Positions 27,529 to 36,946 of a stretch of 64,000 nt of DNA are shown here, in pieces. Every line of letters starts with the position of its first letter. The first letter of the stretch is position 1. The notes below the pieces were generated by a model. The model did not search any database. It was not told where the DNA came from and saw nothing but the letters and a program-made list of their open reading frames with translations. Source of the stretch: Streptomyces sp. CNH099 (GTDB lineage: Bacteria; Actinomycetota; Actinomycetes; Streptomycetales; Streptomycetaceae); contig AZWL01000008.1 in assembly GCA_000514715.1 (NCBI GenBank), positions 214,179-278,178 of the forward strand, in the 5' to 3' direction. Made by a program: the position numbers and the translations under genes.

Positions 27529-27557
27529 ACGCTATGGAGTGGTTTAACCAGGGTCAA
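27529..27557 (-). promoter_or_regulatory. Sigma-70-type promoter of the sugar importer operon
   Basis: On the minus strand, -35 TTGACC (27557-27552), a 17-base spacer and -10 TAGCGT (27534-27529) form one of the best promoters in the window. The spacer contains the perfect palindrome TGGTTTAACCA (27540-27550), a possible second operator. The gap 27558-27703 shows nothing else clear. Confidence 0.8.
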
Positions 27558-27703
27558 GGGTGGTTTCGAGGTGATGCCGAACCGTTGTCTGAGCCGTCGC
27601 CGAAACGTCCACCCGACAATTGTCCGACCATTGGCGTTGCGCGCTGTGCAGTCGAAAGCGTTGCATATGGTGCAGCCGAAACTATCATCGCCTCTTTTGC
27701 GCC

Positions 27704-27734
27704 GCACGCCCCCGGCGTACGACCGGGGGCGTGC
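27704..27734. terminator. Hairpin after the CBM2 dehydrogenase gene
   Basis: GCACGCCCCCGG, a 7-base loop, and CCGGGGGCGTGC form a perfect 12-bp stem, 27 bases beyond the stop at 27761. No T-run. Confidence 0.75.
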
Positions 27735-27760
27735 GTGAAGCGCTTGCTATCTCAACGGGA

Positions 27761-29329
27761 TCAGCCGACCTGGACCTCGGAGGTGGTCAGAGCGCAGGCG
27801 TCGCCGTTGAGGTTGGCGCGTGCCGGCGGCGAAACGTCACCCGTATGGCTGGCCAGATAGCCCAGGGAAATACTCTCCCCCGGTTCGATAACCGCGTTGT
27901 GGGTGCCGTTGGACGCCCTGACCATGTTGCTGAGCTGCACGAGGTCGGTGTTCCAGTCCGAGATCACGGTCTGGCCCAGAACGAGCGGGAACGTCAGCGT
28001 CCAGCCGTCGACCGGCGCGCTGCCCGTGTTGGTGAGCGTCAGATCCGCGGTCAGGCCGCCGCCCCAGGTCGTCGAGGTGAGGTCGATCCGGCAGGTCGGC
28101 TGCTGCTGTTCGAAGGCGACCTTGTGCAGCCCGCCCGGCAGGTCGTTGACGAGGTAGAACTCGCCGTCGACCGTCTCGCCGACGTCCGTGATCTGGGTGG
28201 GGAACCGGCCGATCTCCGCCTGCTCGTAGCCGCCCTCGCCGTCCTCGCGCAGCGCCCAGACCGCGGAGGAGCAGTAGTCGGTGCCGATGTACGTGCCGCC
28301 GACCAGGTCGGCGAACTGCTCGCCGCGGTAGACCCGGCCGCCGACGACGGCGCAGCCGCCGGTGTACGGGGAGTAGGTGAAGACGGGGTCGGTGTACTCG
28401 GCGCCGTCGGCGCACTGCGCCTCGTCGAAGACCACGAGGCCCTCGCGGCAGGACCAGCCGAAGTTCGCACCGGCCTGCTCCGGACGGGCGACGTGGTTGA
28501 TCTCCTCCCAGGCCCCCTGGCCGACGTCACCGAGCCACAGCGAACCGTCCGCGGGGTCGAAGGAGAAGCGCCACGGGTTGCGCAGCCCGTACGCCCAGAT
28601 CTCCGGGCGGGCGTCCGGGACGCCCACGAACGGGTTGTCCTCCGGCACGCAGTACGGCTGGTCGCCGCAGGTCCGGCTGACGTCGATCCGCACCATCTTG
28701 CCGAGCAGGGTGTCGAGCCGCTGGCCGCTGTCGTACGGGTCGCCGGCGCCGCCGCCGTCCCCGATGGTCCAGTACAGATAGCCGTCCGGGCCGAAGGCGA
28801 GCGTGCCGCCGTTGTGGTTCCACTGCTCGGCGTGCTCCTGGGAGAGCAGCACCTCCAGCCCGCCGTCGTCGAGCCCGTAGCGGGCCAGGGTGACCGCGCC
28901 GTCGGGCAGCGCGGTGTAGAGGACGTACAGGTCCCGCACCTCGGGGAACGCCGGGTCGGGGAGGATGGAGAGCAGCCCGCGCTCGTTGCCGGACTCGTCG
29001 ACGACGTCGGTGAGGTCGGCGACGAAGTCCTCGGCCAGGCCGGTGTCCGGGTGGTACGCGCGCACGGTGCCGCGCTTCTCGGCGATGAAGAGCCGGCCGC
29101 TGCCGTCGTCGGGCGCGGCGATGTCGATGGGCCGGCGCAGGCCGAAGGCCACCTGGGTGGTGGTCACCGCGATCTCCGCCAGCGGGACTTCGGCGGCCGC
29201 GCCGCCCGAACCGGTGACGGTCGGTTCGGTGGCGGATGCCGTCAAGGGGGCAGTCAGGGGGGCGAACAGGACGAGACTCAGGGTCAGGAACAGCGGTGCG
29301 GTCCAGCGCCGTCTGAGCAAGTGGAGCAT
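27761..29329 (-). CDS. Secreted glucose/sorbosone-dehydrogenase-fold protein with C-terminal CBM2
   Basis: A 522-residue secreted protein. A Sec signal peptide (MLHLLRRRWTAPLFLTLSLVLFAP..., cleavage near ASA) precedes a six-bladed beta-propeller of the soluble glucose / sorbosone dehydrogenase family: LRRPIDIAAPDDGSGRLFIAEKRG, WNHNGGTLAFGPDGYLYWTIGDGGG with the likely active-site His, and EIWAYGLRNPWRFSFD. PQQ is the usual cofactor. From about residue 420 a family 2 cellulose-binding module follows (CRIDLTSTTWGGGL... VDGWTLTF... ISDWNTDLVQLSNMV... ending NGDAC). CAGGAGT precedes the ATG. The CBM2 would hold a redox enzyme on cellulose; donation of electrons to lytic monooxygenases is conceivable but unproven. 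Confidence 0.92.
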   Translation of the reverse strand: MLHLLRRRWTAPLFLTLSLVLFAPLTAPLTASATEPTVTGSGGAAAEVPLAEIAVTTTQVAFGLRRPIDIAAPDDGSGRLFIAEKRGTVRAYHPDTGLAEDFVADLTDVVDESGNERGLLSILPDPAFPEVRDLYVLYTALPDGAVTLARYGLDDGGLEVLLSQEHAEQWNHNGGTLAFGPDGYLYWTIGDGGGAGDPYDSGQRLDTLLGKMVRIDVSRTCGDQPYCVPEDNPFVGVPDARPEIWAYGLRNPWRFSFDPADGSLWLGDVGQGAWEEINHVARPEQAGANFGWSCREGLVVFDEAQCADGAEYTDPVFTYSPYTGGCAVVGGRVYRGEQFADLVGGTYIGTDYCSSAVWALREDGEGGYEQAEIGRFPTQITDVGETVDGEFYLVNDLPGGLHKVAFEQQQPTCRIDLTSTTWGGGLTADLTLTNTGSAPVDGWTLTFPLVLGQTVISDWNTDLVQLSNMVRASNGTHNAVIEPGESISLGYLASHTGDVSPPARANLNGDACALTTSEVQVG

Positions 29330-29454
29330 GTGGACTCCTGGGATACGTACGGGAGTTGCATGACCGCGCACCTCCCGGGAAGGTAGCCGCTCGGCACCCC
29401 GCCGCACCAGACCGCAACCGTCCCACCCGCCTCACCCGCCCCCCGGCGGGCACG

Positions 29455-29498
29455 CCGCGGCGCCCGCCTCAACGGTCGGGGAGAGGCGGGCGCCGCGG
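29455..29498. terminator. Hairpin after gltD
   Basis: CCGCGGCGCCCGCCT (29455-29469) and its exact complement AGGCGGGCGCCGCGG (29484-29498) form a 15-bp stem, 50 bases past the gltD stop. It probably ends the gltBD transcript. Confidence 0.75.
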
Positions 29499-29547
29499 GT
29501 CTTGCAGTTCCGTACGTCGTTGTACGGGACATCTGGCCGGGCCGGCG

Positions 29548-31026
29548 TCAGACGGCCAGTGCCCGGTCCGTCGGCCGGATGGGCGCCGGCAGTTCGCTCG
29601 CGCCGGTCAGCATACGGTCCACGCCGCGCGCCGCCGAACGGCCCTCGGCGATGGCCCACACGATCAGCGACTGGCCGCGCCCGGCGTCGCCGGCGACGAA
29701 GACGCCGGGGACATTGGTGGCGTAGTCGGCGTCGCGGGCGACGTTGCCGCGCGCGTCCAGCTCCAGGCCCAGCTGCTCGACCAGCCCGTTGTCGCGGTCC
29801 ACCCCGGTGAAGCCCATGGCCAGGGTGACCAGCTCGGCCGGGATCTTCCTCTCGGTGCCCGGCACCGGCTCGAACCTGCCGTCCCTGAACTCCACCTCGA
29901 CCAGGTGCAGGAAGGCCACGTTGCCCACAGCCTGTCCCTCTTCAGGGGCGGTGCCCTCGAAGTGCGTGGTGGAGACCGAGTAGACGCGCTCCCCGCCCTC
30001 CTCGTGGGCGGAGGTGACCTTGTACGTCATCGGGTACGTCGGCCACGGCTGGCCCTCGGGGCGCTCCTCCGACGGGCGCGGCATGATCTCCAGCTGGGTG
30101 ACGGAGGCCGCGCCCTGCCGGTGCGCGGTGCCGACGCAGTCGGCGCCGGTGTCGCCGCCGCCGATGACCACGACGTGCTTGCCCTCCGCCGTGATCGGCG
30201 GGGCGACGTAGTCGCCCTCCTGCACCTTGTTGGCCAGCGGCAGGTAGTCCATCGCCTGGTGGATGCCGCCCAGCTCGCGGCCCGGCACCGGCAGGTCGCG
30301 GGCGGTGGTCGCGCCGGCGGCGATGACCACGGCGTCGTACCGCTTCCGCAGCTTGGCGGCGTCGATGTCCCGGCCGATCTCCACGCCGGTACGGAACTTG
30401 GTGCCCTCCGCGCGCATCTGCTCGACGCGCCGGTTGATGTGCCGCTTCTCCATCTTGAACTCGGGGATGCCGTACCGCAGCAGCCCGCCGATCCGGTCGG
30501 CGCGCTCGTAGACGGCGACCGTGTGCCCGGCGCGGGTGAGCTGCTGCGCCGCGGCCAGCCCCGCCGGGCCGGAACCGACGACCGCGACCGTCTTGCCCGA
30601 CAGCCGCTCCGGCGGCTGCGGCGTGACGGCGCCGGCCTCCCACGCCTTGTCGATGATGGTGACCTCGACGTTCTTGATGGTCACCGCGGGCTGGTTGATG
30701 CCCAGCACGCAGGCCGTCTCGCACGGGGCCGGGCACAGCCGCCCGGTGAACTCCGGGAAGTTGTTGGTCGCGTGCAGCCGCTCGCTGGCGGCGGTCCAGT
30801 CCCCGCGGTAGGCGTAGTCGTTCCACTCGGGGATGAGGTTGCCGAGCGGGCAGCCGCTGTGGCAGAAGGGGATGCCGCAGTCCATGCAGCGGCCGGCCTG
30901 CTTGCTGATGACGGGCAGCAGCGAGCCCGGGACGTATACCTCGTTCCAGTCCTTGACCCGCTCGTCGACGGGCCGGGTCTCGGCGACCTCGCGGCCGGTG
31001 GTCAGGAAGCCCTTGGGGTCAGCCAT
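29548..31026 (-). CDS. gltD: Glutamate synthase (NADPH) small subunit
   Basis: A 492-residue beta subunit that oxidises NADPH and passes electrons to GltB for glutamate formation from glutamine and 2-oxoglutarate. The N-terminal ferredoxin-like region has two cysteine clusters, [17 protein letters not shown] and [16 protein letters not shown]-binding [15 protein letters not shown] follows near residue 150, NADPH-binding [14 protein letters not shown] near residue 290, and the C-terminal [19 protein letters not shown] completes the FAD site. Its ATG overlaps the gltB stop by 8 bases, giving translational coupling and matched subunit amounts. Confidence 0.97.
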   Translation of the reverse strand: MADPKGFLTTGREVAETRPVDERVKDWNEVYVPGSLLPVISKQAGRCMDCGIPFCHSGCPLGNLIPEWNDYAYRGDWTAASERLHATNNFPEFTGRLCPAPCETACVLGINQPAVTIKNVEVTIIDKAWEAGAVTPQPPERLSGKTVAVVGSGPAGLAAAQQLTRAGHTVAVYERADRIGGLLRYGIPEFKMEKRHINRRVEQMRAEGTKFRTGVEIGRDIDAAKLRKRYDAVVIAAGATTARDLPVPGRELGGIHQAMDYLPLANKVQEGDYVAPPITAEGKHVVVIGGGDTGADCVGTAHRQGAASVTQLEIMPRPSEERPEGQPWPTYPMTYKVTSAHEEGGERVYSVSTTHFEGTAPEEGQAVGNVAFLHLVEVEFRDGRFEPVPGTERKIPAELVTLAMGFTGVDRDNGLVEQLGLELDARGNVARDADYATNVPGVFVAGDAGRGQSLIVWAIAEGRSAARGVDRMLTGASELPAPIRPTDRALAV

Positions 31027-34000
31027 GGAGCGCAGCCTCCATCATCTTCTCGTGCGTCTGGGCCTCGGTGAGGCCGGCCCGCTCAGCGGCGTCCTTGGCG
31101 GTGAGCACTGCCTTGTACGTGGACGGGTAGACCTTGCTGAACCGCGCGACGGACACCTCCCAGTCGTCGAGCAGCCTCGCGGCCACCGTGGAGCCGGTCT
31201 CCTCGTGGTGGCGGCGCACCACGTCGTGCAGCCACTGCCTGTCGGTGTCCGCCAGCTTCTCGACGGCGGCGAGGTTGCCCTCGTTGACGTTGTCGGGGTC
31301 GAGGTCGAGGATGTACGCGACGCCGCCGGACATGCCGGCCGCGAAGTTGCGGCCGGTCTCGCCCAGGACGACGGCGTGGCCGCCGGTCATGTACTCGCAG
31401 CCGTGGTCGCCGACGCCCTCGGCGACGACGAGCGCGCCGGAGTTGCGGACGCAGAACCGCTCGCCGACCTTGCCGCGCAGGAAGATCTCGCCGCCGGTGG
31501 CGCCGTACGCGAGGGTGTTGCCCGCGATGACGCTGTACTCTGCGAGGTGGTCCGCGCCGCGGTCGGGGCGGACGACGAGCCGGCCGCCGGACAGGCCCTT
31601 GCCGACGTAGTCGTTGGCGTCGCCCTCCAGCCGCAGCGTGACGCCGCGCGGCACGAAGGCGCCGAACGACTGGCCGGCGGAGCCGGTGAAGGTGATGTCG
31701 ATCGCGTCCTCGGGGAGGCCGGCGCCGCCGAACTTCTTCGTCACCTCGTGGCCGAGCATGGTGCCGACGGTCCGGTTGATGTTGCGGATGGCGACCCGGG
31801 CCCGTACGGGCTGGGCCTGGTCGGCGGACGGCGCGGCCAGCGCGTCCGCGGCGAGCTTGATCAGCTCGTTGTCGAGCGCCTTCTCCAGGCCGTGGTCCTG
31901 GCCGGTGACCTGGTAGCGCGCGGCACCGTCCGGCAGCTCCGGGACGTACAGCAGCGGCGCCAGATCGAGGCCCTGGGCCTTCCAGTGGTCGACGGCGCGG
32001 GTGACGTCGAGCATCTCGGCGTGTCCGACGGCCTCGTCCAGGCTGCGGAAGCCCAGCTCGGCCAGCAGCTCGCGGACCTCCTCGGCGATGAACTCGAAGA
32101 AGTTGACGACGAACTCGGCCTGGCCCGTGTACCGCTCGCGCAGCACCGGGTTCTGGGTGGCGATGCCGACCGGGCAGGTGTCCAGGTGGCACACGCGCAT
32201 CATCACGCAGCCGGAGACCACCAGCGGCGCGGTCGCGAAGCCGAACTCCTCGGCGCCGAGGAGCGCGGCGACCACCACGTCGCGGCCCGTCTTCAGCTGG
32301 CCGTCGGTCTGCACCACGATGCGGTCGCGCAGGCCGTTGAGCAGCAGGGTCTGCTGGGTCTCGGCGAGGCCCAGCTCCCAGGGGCCGCCGGCGTGCTTCA
32401 GCGACGTCAGCGGGGAGGCGCCGGTGCCGCCGTCGTGGCCGGAGATCAGCACCACGTCGGCGTGCGCCTTGGACACCCCGGCCGCGACCGTGCCGACGCC
32501 GACCTCGCTGACCAGCTTCACGTGGATGCGGGCCTGCGGGTTGGCGTTCTTCAGGTCGTGGATGAGCTGCGCCAGGTCCTCGATGGAGTAGATGTCGTGG
32601 TGCGGCGGCGGCGAGATGAGGCCGACGCCGGGCGTGGAGTGCCGGGTCCTGGCCACCCACGGGTACACCTTGTGGCCGGGCAGCTGGCCGCCCTCGCCGG
32701 GCTTGGCGCCCTGCGCCATCTTGATCTGGATGTCGTCGGCGTTGACCAGGTACTCGCTGGTCACGCCGAAGCGCCCGGAGGCGACCTGCTTGATCGCCGA
32801 GCGGCGCCGCGGGTCGTACAGCCGGTCGGCGTCCTCGCCGCCCTCGCCGGTGTTGGACTTGCCGCCGAGCTGGTTCATCGCGACGGCCAGCGTCTCGTGC
32901 GCCTCGCGCGAGATGGAGCCGTACGACATGGCGCCGGTGGAGAACCGCCGGACGATCGCGGAGACGGGCTCGACCTCGTCCAGCGGCACCGCGGGCCGGT
33001 CGGACTTCAGCCGGAACAGGCCGCGCAGCGTCATCAGCTGCTCGGACTGCTCGTCCACGCGCTGCGTGTACTGCTTGAAGATGTCGTAGCGGCGGGTGCG
33101 GGTCGAGTGCTGGAGCCGGAAGACGGTGTCGGGGTCGAACAGGTGCGGCTCGCCCTCGCGGCGCCACTGGTACTCGCCGCCGATCTCCAGGTTGCGGTGC
33201 GCCGGGGCGATGCCGGAGGCGGGGTACGCCTTGGCGTGCCGGGCGGCGACCTCGGCCGCGACGACGTCGATGCCGGCGCCGCCGATCTTCGAGGTGGTGC
33301 CGTGGAAGTAGGTGTCCACGAACCCCTGGTCCAGGCCGACGGCCTCGAAGACCTGCGCGCCGCGGTACGAGGCGACGGTGGAGATGCCCATCTTCGACAT
33401 CACCTTCAGCACGCCCTTGCCCAGCGCCTTGATCAGGTTGCGGATGGCGGTCTGCGAGTCGCCGTCCGGGTCGGCTTCGAGGTACGTGCCGGCGCGGACG
33501 AGGTCCTCCACGGACTCCATCGCCAGGTACGGGTTCACGGCGGCGGCCCCGTAGCCGATGAGCAGCGCGACGTGGTGCACCTCGCGCACGTCGCCGGCCT
33601 CGACCAGCAGGCCGACCTGGGTGCGCTGCTTGGTGCGGATCAGGTGGTGGTGGACGGCGGAGGTGAGCAGCAGCGACGGGATCGGGGCGTGCTCGGCGTC
33701 GGAGTGCCGGTCGGAGAGGACCAGCAGCCGGGCGCCGGACTCGATCGCCGCGTCGACCTCGGCGCAGACCTCCGCCAGCCGCTCGGCCAGCGCCGGCCCC
33801 CCGCCGTGCACGCGGTACAGGCCGGAGAGCGTGACGGACTTGAACCCGGGCATGTCGCCGTCGGCGTTGATGTGGATGAGCTTGGCCAGCTCGTCGTTGT
33901 CGAGGACCGGGAAGGGCAGCGTGACGGTGCGGCAGGACGCCGGCGTCGGCTTGAGCAGGTTGGCCTGCGGGCCGAGCGCGGAGTGCAGCGAGGTGACCAG

Positions 34001-35611
34001 CTCCTCGCGGATCGCGTCCAGCGGCGGGTTGGTGACCTGCGCGAAGAGCTGCGTGAAGTAGTCGAAGATCAGCCGCGGCCGGTCGGAGAGGCCCGCGAGC
34101 GGGGTGTCGGAGCCCATGGAGCCGATCGGCTCCGCGCCGGTGCGCGCCATGGGCGTGAGCAGGACGCGCAGCTCCTCCTCGGTGTAGCCGAAGGTCTGCT
34201 GGCGGCGGGTGACCGAGGCGTGGGTGTGGACGATGTGCTCGCGCTCGGGCAGGTCCGACAGCGCGACGATGCCGGCGTCCAGCCACTCCCCGTACGGGTG
34301 CTCGGCGGCCAGTTCCGCCTTGATCTCGTCGTCCTCGACGATGCGGTGCTGCGCGGTGTCGACGAGGAACATCCGGCCGGGCTGCAGCCGGCCCTTGCGG
34401 ACGACGCGGTCCGGGTCGAAGTCGAGCACGCCGACCTCGGAGGCCAGCACGACCAGGCCGTCGTCGGTGACCCAGTAGCGGCCGGGGCGCAGGCCGTTGC
34501 GGTCCAGGACGGCGCCGACGACGGTGCCGTCGGTGAAGCTGACGCCGGCCGGGCCGTCCCAGGGCTCCATGACGGTGGAGTGGTACTGGTAGAAAGCTCG
34601 GCGTGCCGGGTCCATGGACTCGCTGAGAGAGGGGCTCTCCCACGCCTCCGGGATCATCATCAGCATCGCGTGCGGCAGGGACCGCCCGCCCAGGTGCAGC
34701 AGCTCCAGCACCTCGTCGAACGAGGCGGTGTCGGAGGCGTCGGGGGTGCAGACGGGGAAGACCCGCTCCAGGTCGTGCTCGCCGAACAGCTCCGAGTACA
34801 GCTGGGACTCGCGGGCGCGCATCCAGTTGCGGTTGCCCATGACCGTGTTGATCTCGCCGTTGTGCGCGACGTAGCGGTACGGGTGCGCCAGCGGCCAGCT
34901 CGGGAAGGTGTTGGTGGAGAACCGGGAGTGCACGACGGCGATGGCGGTGGTCAGCCGGCGGTCCGACAGGTCGGGGAAGAACGGCTCCAGCTGCCCGGTG
35001 GTCAGCATGCCCTTGTAGACGAGGGTGCGCGAGGACAGCGAAGGGAAGTACACGTCGGTCTCGCGCTCGGCGCGCTTGCGCAGCACGAACGCGGACCGGT
35101 CCAGCTCGATGCCGCTCCGGCGGGCCGCCGGGTCGGCGGCGGCGCTCTCGACGAACAGCTGGGCGAACGCCGGCATGGTCGCGCGGGCGCCGCTGCCGAG
35201 CAGCTCGGGCGCGACGGGCACCTCGCGCCAGCCGAGCACGGCGAGGCCCTCCTCGGCGGCGATGGCCTCGACGCGCTCCCGTACGGCGGCGGCCTCGTCC
35301 CCGGCGGCGGGCAGGAAGGCCATGCCGACGGCGTACGAGCCGGCGGCCGGCAGCGCGAAGCCCGCGACCTCGCGCAGGAAGGCGTCCGGGACCTGCATCA
35401 GGATGCCGGCGCCGTCGCCGGTCTCCGGGTCCGAGCCGGTGGCACCGCGGTGCTCCAGGTTGCGCAGCACCGTCAGCGCCTGCTGGACGAGTGCGTGGCT
35501 GCCCTCCCCGCTCAGCGTGGCGACGAAGCCCACCCCGCAGGCGTCGTGCTCGTACCGGGGGTCGTACAGCCCCTGCGCTGCAGGGCGGGCCGCCTGGGAT
35601 GCGTGCCGCAT
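31019..35611 (-). CDS. gltB: Glutamate synthase (NADPH) large subunit
   Basis: A 1530-residue alpha subunit, full length for the family. The class II glutamine amidotransferase domain begins at Cys25 ([15 protein letters not shown]), which becomes the N-terminal nucleophile after removal of a 24-residue propeptide. The central domain, the FMN-binding synthase domain ([37 protein letters not shown], and [18 protein letters not shown]) and the 3Fe-4S cysteines in [20 protein letters not shown] follow, then the C-terminal GXGXG structural domain ([21 protein letters not shown]). The product assembles with GltD. Upstream are three palindromes that may carry its control. Confidence 0.98.
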   Translation of the reverse strand: MRHASQAARPAAQGLYDPRYEHDACGVGFVATLSGEGSHALVQQALTVLRNLEHRGATGSDPETGDGAGILMQVPDAFLREVAGFALPAAGSYAVGMAFLPAAGDEAAAVRERVEAIAAEEGLAVLGWREVPVAPELLGSGARATMPAFAQLFVESAAADPAARRSGIELDRSAFVLRKRAERETDVYFPSLSSRTLVYKGMLTTGQLEPFFPDLSDRRLTTAIAVVHSRFSTNTFPSWPLAHPYRYVAHNGEINTVMGNRNWMRARESQLYSELFGEHDLERVFPVCTPDASDTASFDEVLELLHLGGRSLPHAMLMMIPEAWESPSLSESMDPARRAFYQYHSTVMEPWDGPAGVSFTDGTVVGAVLDRNGLRPGRYWVTDDGLVVLASEVGVLDFDPDRVVRKGRLQPGRMFLVDTAQHRIVEDDEIKAELAAEHPYGEWLDAGIVALSDLPEREHIVHTHASVTRRQQTFGYTEEELRVLLTPMARTGAEPIGSMGSDTPLAGLSDRPRLIFDYFTQLFAQVTNPPLDAIREELVTSLHSALGPQANLLKPTPASCRTVTLPFPVLDNDELAKLIHINADGDMPGFKSVTLSGLYRVHGGGPALAERLAEVCAEVDAAIESGARLLVLSDRHSDAEHAPIPSLLLTSAVHHHLIRTKQRTQVGLLVEAGDVREVHHVALLIGYGAAAVNPYLAMESVEDLVRAGTYLEADPDGDSQTAIRNLIKALGKGVLKVMSKMGISTVASYRGAQVFEAVGLDQGFVDTYFHGTTSKIGGAGIDVVAAEVAARHAKAYPASGIAPAHRNLEIGGEYQWRREGEPHLFDPDTVFRLQHSTRTRRYDIFKQYTQRVDEQSEQLMTLRGLFRLKSDRPAVPLDEVEPVSAIVRRFSTGAMSYGSISREAHETLAVAMNQLGGKSNTGEGGEDADRLYDPRRRSAIKQVASGRFGVTSEYLVNADDIQIKMAQGAKPGEGGQLPGHKVYPWVARTRHSTPGVGLISPPPHHDIYSIEDLAQLIHDLKNANPQARIHVKLVSEVGVGTVAAGVSKAHADVVLISGHDGGTGASPLTSLKHAGGPWELGLAETQQTLLLNGLRDRIVVQTDGQLKTGRDVVVAALLGAEEFGFATAPLVVSGCVMMRVCHLDTCPVGIATQNPVLRERYTGQAEFVVNFFEFIAEEVRELLAELGFRSLDEAVGHAEMLDVTRAVDHWKAQGLDLAPLLYVPELPDGAARYQVTGQDHGLEKALDNELIKLAADALAAPSADQAQPVRARVAIRNINRTVGTMLGHEVTKKFGGAGLPEDAIDITFTGSAGQSFGAFVPRGVTLRLEGDANDYVGKGLSGGRLVVRPDRGADHLAEYSVIAGNTLAYGATGGEIFLRGKVGERFCVRNSGALVVAEGVGDHGCEYMTGGHAVVLGETGRNFAAGMSGGVAYILDLDPDNVNEGNLAAVEKLADTDRQWLHDVVRRHHEETGSTVAARLLDDWEVSVARFSKVYPSTYKAVLTAKDAAERAGLTEAQTHEKMMEAALHG

Positions 35612-35670
35612 CGGCTCTCCCGTCGTCGTCGTGGCAGTGAAGCGTGCCGAGGGACGACGTTGGCCCTGGC

Positions 35671-35735
35671 CGAAATTTCGTGCAGGTTACATGATGACCT
35701 GCAGCTCAGGAAGCGGATACTCCATATCAGTATCC
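35671..35735. promoter_or_regulatory. Three consecutive palindromes upstream of gltB
   Basis: CGAAATTTCG (35671-35680), TGCAGGT n9 ACCTGCA (35681-35703) and GGATACT n7 AGTATCC (35715-35735) follow one another in the AT-richest stretch upstream of gltB. They lie 60-125 bases before the start codon and could be operators or leader RNA hairpins. No GlnR consensus is seen. Confidence 0.55.
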
Positions 35736-35847
35736 GGACACCCCGGGTCGGGGAGGTGTGCCCCGCAGCGCGGGGGACCTGCACGGTTTGTGCAGCAGAG
35801 AGCACGGGCGGCACTGCCCGCGGTTCTCGACACATGCCCACGGAGTT

Positions 35848-35863
35848 CCGGGTCGAAACCCGG
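35848..35863. terminator. Small hairpin downstream of the VIT gene
   Basis: CCGGGT, loop CGAA, ACCCGG. It lies 73 bases past the VIT-family stop. It is short, so termination is uncertain. Confidence 0.4.
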
Positions 35864-35935
35864 CGTTAATAGATCAGAAGTGCGGGCCGGTCGCTTTCGA
35901 GGATACGGGATTCAGCCGCCCGCGCAGCCCGGGAG

Positions 35936-36661
35936 TCAGCCGACCGCGGCCCCGAAGAGCGCGCCCAGGCCATACGTGACCGCCGCCGCGGCGCCGCCCA
36001 GGAGCAGCTGCCGAAGCCCGCTGAACCACCAGGTGCGGGCCGTGACCCGGGCCACCGCCGCCCCGCAGGCGAAGAGCCCGGCCAGGGCGAGCAGCACCGC
36101 GGGCCACAGCTGCGTGGCGCCCAGCAGATACGGCAGCACCGGCAGCATGGCGCCGACGGCGAACGAGCCGAACGACGACAGCGCCGCCACCGCCGGCGAC
36201 GGCAAGTCGCCCGGGTCGACGCCCAGCTCCTCGCGGGCGTGGATCTCCAGCGCCTGCTCCGGGTCCCGCATCAGCTGCTTCGACACCTCGGCGGCCAGCT
36301 CCGGGTCCACCCCGCGGGACGTGTACAGCTCGCTCAGCTCGCGCAGTTCGTCCTGCGGGTGCCGGCGCAGCTCGCGCCGCTCCACGTCCAGCTCGGCGAG
36401 CACCAGCTCCCGCTGGGAGGCGACCGAGGTGTACTCCCCCGCGGCCATCGAGAACGCGCCGGCCGCGAGCCCCGCGAGACCGGTCAGCGCGATGGCCGAG
36501 GCGGACACCGAGCCGCCGGCCACGCCGGTGATCAGCGCGAGGTTCGACACCAGGCCGTCCATCGCGCCGAAGACGGCGGGCCGCAGCCAGCCGCCGTTGA
36601 CGTCGCGGTGGGTGTGGCCGTGCCGTTCGGCGGGCCGGCCCGCCTGCAGGCCAGCGGGCAT
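35936..36661 (-). CDS. VIT1/CCC1-family membrane transporter (Fe/Mn)
   Basis: A 241-residue VIT/CCC1-type protein, a family that moves Fe2+ or Mn2+ across membranes. The N-terminus RHGHTHRDVNGGWLRPAVFGAMDGLVSNLALITGVAGG shows the family helix 1 with its Asp-Gly and the GVAGG turn. AAGAFSMAAGEYTSVASQREL is the conserved helix 2. A charged cytoplasmic helical domain (ELDVERRELRRHPQDELREL... MRDPEQALEIHAREELG) carries metal-binding Glu residues, and three more helices complete the fold. ATG 36661 is chosen for GAGGGGAG upstream; an earlier GTG/ATG 48 bases up is less likely. Confidence 0.93.
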   Translation of the reverse strand: MPAGLQAGRPAERHGHTHRDVNGGWLRPAVFGAMDGLVSNLALITGVAGGSVSASAIALTGLAGLAAGAFSMAAGEYTSVASQRELVLAELDVERRELRRHPQDELRELSELYTSRGVDPELAAEVSKQLMRDPEQALEIHAREELGVDPGDLPSPAVAALSSFGSFAVGAMLPVLPYLLGATQLWPAVLLALAGLFACGAAVARVTARTWWFSGLRQLLLGGAAAAVTYGLGALFGAAVG

Positions 36662-36859
36662 GGATCGCACTCCCCTCGCCGGCGGCCCCGCACCGGCTCC
36701 CCCGGCCACGGCCCGCCCGTCGATCTTCAGTTCGACGATACGCGGGGTCCCGGACGCGCGCCAGCAAGGCAGGCCGTACTCACCTAGGGGCCGGGCGCAC
36801 GGGCGGGGCCTTCGGGGTTCCGCCGCTCGACCGGCCGGACAGAATCCAGGGGTGACGAT

Positions 36860-36881
36860 CCGGCCGGGATATCCGGGCCGG
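36860..36881. repeat. Near-perfect 22-bp palindrome
   Basis: CCGGCC and GGCCGG flank GGATATCC; only one pair mismatches. It sits in the 285-base gap between the VIT gene and lgt. Function unknown; nothing else is clear in that gap besides the hairpin at 36891. Confidence 0.5.
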
Positions 36882-36890
36882 ACACGGGCG

Positions 36891-36920
36891 GGGCCGTCGC
36901 CGCGGGTGCGGTGACGGCCC
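36891..36920. terminator. Hairpin after lgt
   Basis: GGGCCGTC and GACGGCCC form an 8-bp stem with a 14-base loop, 27 bases beyond the lgt stop. Confidence 0.5.
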
Positions 36921-36946
36921 TGCCGTTGCGCGGGATGCGCCGGGTC

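Noticed and set aside
29370..29384. ACCTCCCGGGAAGGT near the CBM2 dehydrogenase start as a CebR-like operator
   Set aside because: It is an imperfect 15-base palindrome and does not match TGGGAGCGCTCCCA.
35680..35705. GlnR box upstream of gltB
   Set aside because: GTTAC n6 ACCTG lacks the GAAAC half expected for GlnR; the region fits a simple inverted repeat better.
30833..35869. A 1678-codon open frame on the plus strand opposite gltBD
   Set aside because: Low-complexity Val/Gly/Ala/Asp shadow of gltB; gltB itself has all family motifs.
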